A DNA stretch of 64,000 nt. Origin: an uncultured Mollicutes bacterium. Its GTDB lineage: Bacteria; Bacillota_I; Bacilli_A; RFN20; CAG-826. This document shows, in pieces, positions 60,949-64,000 of the stretch. The first letter of the stretch is position 1, and each line of letters starts with the position of its first letter. A program made the translations under genes and the position numbers. The stretch spans positions 62,001 to 126,000 of the forward strand of contig UQCQ01000003.1 of NCBI GenBank assembly GCA_900539595.1, written 5' to 3'. The notes below the pieces were generated by a model that saw only the letters and a list, made by a program, of their open reading frames with translations, searched no databases and was not told where the DNA came from.

Positions 60949-62299
60949 ATTTATCCAAATAGAAAGACAAATAATAAAGAGGTAAAGTTAATAGGTTGGT
61001 TTCCTGATCATAACCATACTGATTGCTAGAAATCTTGATGGCCAGGCCATTGCTATTGTGGGCGCGGAATTCTTTTAATGAATTAAGATTGCTTCGGCCT
61101 TTCTTAACGTCAATGGGGGTGGGACATCCGTCGATATCGAGAAGGAATTCCATTTCGGAATCCCTTTTTCCTTTCCAATAGAATAGACCGATCCGTCTTG
61201 CGCTTAATTCGCAGGCGACATAATTTTCAAAATATATCCCAGAGAGAGCATTGCTTTTATTGGTTAAGAACGTTTTGACGTTTAAACCGCTTTGATAAGT
61301 AAACATTCCCATATCGGATAAATAAAGCCGCGTTAAGGAATCTTCCTCTTTTACAAAAGGGGTCGTGACCTTTTCTTTTAATAAGAAGGACTGGTTGACG
61401 ACTTTGGCGGTTACCAGCCAAGCAATGGGGTTTGCCATATCCCTTCCTTTGGCTTTTTCTTCCACCAAAGAAAATTTGAAATTCTTATTCTCTTTATTTA
61501 ATTGACGATAGATATCGCGGTATACGGCGCGACTTCGAACGATGGATTCGGGTGAAGCTTGATATAAATCCATGTCAGCAAGATAGTCGTCATAAATTTC
61601 CTGCAATTTATTTACAACGGCTTGTAGCCCTAGAGGACCGTTTTCCCTATTCTTCAAGTAGGTGTCTACGACTTCTGGCATGCCTCCAACAAAAAGATAA
61701 TTTTGCAGGGCGTCCAACGCCTTTTGATGGATAACGGGTTCTAAGGGGATTTGCTTTTGAAAATGCGTGGATAGGTAATCCAAAAGTCCGGGGTTATCAT
61801 TTAACAGGAATTCATCGAAAGTCATTGGGAAGACGTAGAGCTGGTTAATTTTTCCGACAGGAAAAAGAAATTTGGTATCTTTCGCATATTGGCCTCTTTT
61901 ATGGGCATCGCGCATGATTTTTAACCGAACCAAAGATCCTGTGACGATGACGGGAATCTCCCGGTGCTGCTCACAGAAGTGCTTCATCATTTTGACGATG
62001 GGAAGACAATCTTGGGCTTCGTCAAAGATCAAAAGATGGTCTTTGTCCGCCTTAAAGTCGTAGGTCAATTCGATGTAAGCTAGAACATCGCTCAATTTGC
62101 TATTAGAGAAAACGTAATCGACAAAAGTTGTATCGTCTGAGCAGTCAATGCGAAGGTAACGGTTTGGAAAATGCTTTTTCGCGAATAGTTCTTCAATTAA
62201 ATAGGATTTTCCCACCTGCCGGGCTCCCCAAACCATTAAAGGCTTACGGTCGGGAGAAGTAAGCCAGTGTTCTAAATCTGCTAAGTATTTTCGTTTCAT
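60917..62299 (-). CDS. AAA_14/DUF4143 ATPase bracketed by repeats (copy 6)
   Basis: 460 residues. Walker A GARQVGKSYLI, Walker B LLIFDEAQDC, sensor VTGSLVRL, FPVGKINQ and VFPMTFDEFLL, FVGGMPEVV, and a C-terminal EMEFLLDIDG...PIDVKKG core with catalytic-type Asp and Lys kept. The final 10 codons (LQKGAINEVE plus stop) are repeat sequence, so the gene's end lies in the repeat array. Three more repeat units precede the start. It is related to copy 5. Confidence 0.9.
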   Translation of the reverse strand: MKRKYLADLEHWLTSPDRKPLMVWGARQVGKSYLIEELFAKKHFPNRYLRIDCSDDTTFVDYVFSNSKLSDVLAYIELTYDFKADKDHLLIFDEAQDCLPIVKMMKHFCEQHREIPVIVTGSLVRLKIMRDAHKRGQYAKDTKFLFPVGKINQLYVFPMTFDEFLLNDNPGLLDYLSTHFQKQIPLEPVIHQKALDALQNYLFVGGMPEVVDTYLKNRENGPLGLQAVVNKLQEIYDDYLADMDLYQASPESIVRSRAVYRDIYRQLNKENKNFKFSLVEEKAKGRDMANPIAWLVTAKVVNQSFLLKEKVTTPFVKEEDSLTRLYLSDMGMFTYQSGLNVKTFLTNKSNALSGIYFENYVACELSARRIGLFYWKGKRDSEMEFLLDIDGCPTPIDVKKGRSNLNSLKEFRAHNSNGLAIKISSNQYGYDQETNLLTLPLYYLSFYLDKLQKGAINEVE

Positions 62300-62313
62300 G
62301 GTTGTATTTTTTC

Positions 62314-62401
62314 ATTAATTGCACCTTTTTGCAAGTTTTTTAACTCCATTAATTGCACATTTTTGCAGGTTATTCGGCTTCATTAATTGCACCTTTTTGC
62401 A
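62314..62401. repeat. Three-unit 34-bp array at the 5' end of ATPase copy 6
   Basis: ATTAATTGCACCTTTTTGCA (62314-62333), ATTAATTGCACATTTTTGCA (62348-62367) and ATTAATTGCACCTTTTTGCA (62382-62401) recur with an exact 34-base period. The unit nearest the gene ends 15 bases before the start codon. Units D and E with their spacer (GGTTATTCGGCTTC) resemble the block at the other end of the gene. Confidence 0.93.
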
Positions 62402-62660
62402 TGTGTCTTACGGAAAGGGGCAAAGTATTTAGCGCAGGCGAAATATCCGATTCGATTTTTGCTACGAAACCGTCACCCCAATCTTTTATGGATTGTGATT
62501 CAAAACCCTGTTTTTCACATCCGAGCCTATTTGGTTGTTTTTTTGACTCTGCGTGTGACAAATCCGTGTCGTAAAAACGATAAAAATCCTAATAATGTAA
62601 CAAAAACATTGAATAGTGTTTTGAAAGAAGGTTTAAGGAACGTATGGATGCCCTATAAAA
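62402..62660. other. Gene-free region before the surface protein
   Basis: No credible gene. The minus-strand frame 62561-62370 ends in the repeat-encoded MQKGAINEAE but has no family resemblance otherwise. A TATAAA at 62654-62659 is the likely -10 of the surface protein gene; its -35 is weak. Confidence 0.45.
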
Positions 62661-62674
62661 TGTAACCGCTTACA
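62661..62674 (+). promoter_or_regulatory. Perfect cre-type operator
   Basis: TGTAACCGCTTACA fits TGWAANCGNTNWCA on both strands (reverse complement TGTAAGCGGTTACA). It starts two bases after a TATAAA -10 box, the position for CcpA-type or other LacI-family repression of the surface protein gene. Confidence 0.7.
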
Positions 62675-62718
62675 AAGATAGAAATCTTTTTACTTAAAAG
62701 AAAGGAGTGATGATTTCT

Positions 62719-64000
62719 ATGAAGAAAAAACAAAATCTTTTGTTGGTTGGAGGCGCAGGCCTTTCCCTTCTTCTCGCTGGTGTTAGCGTGGTTTTAAGCG
62801 GGCAAGGCAATAACAGCCTTCTCGGCGAAGGGGCTTATCCGAGTGCGAAAGCCATGGCCATCACGTTCACCGCGGACGATTTTAAGGCGGGAGCCAAAAC
62901 CATCACCAAAAACGGCAACCCTTTTAGCGTGACGGGAGAGGTGAGCGTCGCTGGAGATGTGATTACCTTTAAACAAGGCGCGAGCTTAACACGCGCCGCC
63001 ATGGCGGATGCGACGGCTTCCACGAATGGATGGCGGGGCGCGAACGGTGGCTCCCTCTTCTATGAAATGGAAATCGATGGTTTGACGGTGGCTAAACCGA
63101 GCCAAAAGGTCGTTCATGCAGGAAGCACCCGCACCTGGTTTGAAGTCATCAACAATCGAGGCGACGGCGCAGGACGCGGACTTTATAGCACCGCGGCAGA
63201 AGCGGATAAAGTCGGTTACGAAAACCTTCATCACATTTGGACCAACAACCGGGATAACGATGACCCGAGTTCGTTCTGGATTGAAACGAATAATCCGACG
63301 TTAACCTCCGAAGAAGGCACGTTCTCGTTCAAGAGCATCACATATAAATACGCCTGCACGGCCGTGGATAACGAATATTCAAAAATCATGGCCAATGCGA
63401 AACGGGATGGATTCCGCTTCACGGATAAAGAAGGCAACACCTTGCCGGTTCTTTCTCCGATTGGTTCCAAACTCGAATTCAAAGTCGAACTCGACCCGTT
63501 CTTCGCCAAACAATACGACTACACCGTCACGGTTTCTAGCGACCGCGCGGAAGCGGGTCGCAAGACCTTGACCGCGGATGCGTCGGGTGTTTATTCCATC
63601 ACGGTTGCCAAGCAATATGACACAAGCGTCAAGGAAACTGGTTATACCTATATCCACCTCAACGCGACCGAAAAGGCCGGCACGGAAATTAAGACGGAAG
63701 CCGACCTCAAGGCGATGAAAGCGGATGGCGTTTATTACCTTGCCAACGATATCGAAATTGCTACCAGCACCGAAGGCAACCAAGACAACCCCATCAACAT
63801 GGCTTCGTTCTCCGGCGTTTTAAATGGTCGTGGACATCGAATCTATGCTAAATGCGGTATCCGTGATGGTTGGACCGGAGGGCAAAAAGGACTTCTCTTC
63901 AATGACTTGTCCGGTATCGTTAAAAATTTGGAATTAGAGTACTGCACCACCTGGGTTCATACCTCGGTTTCTGGTATTGCAGCGGTGGTGAATGGTGGAT
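62719..64000 (+). CDS. Large secreted surface protein, partial (GLUG-like segment)
   Basis: At least 427 residues, running off the window. ATG 62719 follows AAAGGAGTGATG. A Sec signal peptide (MKKKQNLLLVGGAGLSLLLA) has no lipobox Cys, so the protein is released or anchored by other means at its C-terminus. A beta-rich region follows, and from about residue 330 the pattern ADLKAM...YYLANDIEI, FSGVLNGRGHRI and DLSGIVKNLELE matches the repeat style of GLUG-motif surface proteins. The cre-type site suggests sugar-dependent expression. Confidence 0.85.
   Translation, partial: MKKKQNLLLVGGAGLSLLLAGVSVVLSGQGNNSLLGEGAYPSAKAMAITFTADDFKAGAKTITKNGNPFSVTGEVSVAGDVITFKQGASLTRAAMADATASTNGWRGANGGSLFYEMEIDGLTVAKPSQKVVHAGSTRTWFEVINNRGDGAGRGLYSTAAEADKVGYENLHHIWTNNRDNDDPSSFWIETNNPTLTSEEGTFSFKSITYKYACTAVDNEYSKIMANAKRDGFRFTDKEGNTLPVLSPIGSKLEFKVELDPFFAKQYDYTVTVSSDRAEAGRKTLTADASGVYSITVAKQYDTSVKETGYTYIHLNATEKAGTEIKTEADLKAMKADGVYYLANDIEIATSTEGNQDNPINMASFSGVLNGRGHRIYAKCGIRDGWTGGQKGLLFNDLSGIVKNLELEYCTTWVHTSVSGIAAVVNGG

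Noticed and set aside
60895..62401. CRISPR array
   Set aside because: The 34-base period and near-identical units suggested one, but there are only five units in two blocks, the spacers are 14 bases and partly conserved, and no cas gene is present.

Overview
The window reads as chromosome of an uncultured, probably host-associated low-to-moderate GC Firmicute of the Bacilli, close to the Erysipelotrichia / RF39 / Mollicutes-like lineages. The grounds are a type B RNase P RNA, RecU, GpsB, the RNA polymerase delta subunit, RNase Y with YmdB, DnaD next to Nth, a DUF951 protein and a PPi-type phosphofructokinase. TGA is used as a stop (for example in ychF and argS), so the standard bacterial code applies. 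No species can be named from the sequence alone.

Region 1 (1-6.5 kb): a partial Y-family DNA polymerase, tRNA-Ala(CGC), a lipoprotein gene broken by several lesions, a glycosyltransferase / ABC-2 exporter operon, a candidate structured RNA on the minus strand, and a ferredoxin missed by simple length filters. Region 2 (6.6-24.2 kb) is a dense housekeeping block: cmk-der, HU, a short CCA-adding-type nucleotidyltransferase, dnaD-nth, convergent recU-exonuclease, gpsB, rnpB, pgsA, cinA C-terminal domain, recA, PPi-phosphofructokinase, then rny-ymdB-miaB-miaA and fhs-DUF951. The miaB gene carries a C-terminal extension that looks like a fused YmcA/YlbF protein, which links tRNA modification and the RNase Y accessory complex in one polypeptide. 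Region 3 (24.2-42.5 kb): two fused ATPase-permease ABC proteins, a cold shock protein, ychF-ispF-argS-rpoE, a paired NrnA-like and CysQ-like phosphatase operon, several small unknown membrane proteins, Nfu, PepF, an AraC regulator convergent with a GH63-like glycosidase, and tRNA-Leu(CAA).

Region 4 (42.5-62.4 kb) is an accessory island. It holds six members (four intact, two broken) of the AAA_14 / DUF4143 ATPase superfamily, remnants of at least two transposases and of an AlbA_2-type regulator, orphan HTH regulators, a (p)ppGpp-hydrolase-like HD protein, a PTPS/QueD-like protein with zinc ribbon, a metallophosphoesterase and three consecutive lipoprotein genes. Each of the four intact DUF4143 ATPase genes has its own pair or triplet of short repeats at its 5' end, with the proximal copy at the start-codon/-10 region. 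One gene (60917-62299) also has repeats of the same family, with the same 34-bp period, at its 3' end. This is the best candidate for an undescribed system: self-regulated or repeat-bracketed mobile ATPase cassettes.

Region 5 (62.4-64 kb) begins a large secreted surface protein preceded by a perfect cre-type operator, whose reverse complement recurs with one mismatch upstream of the HU promoter. Gene starts were chosen by ribosome-binding sites and family alignments from memory; no database search was possible.
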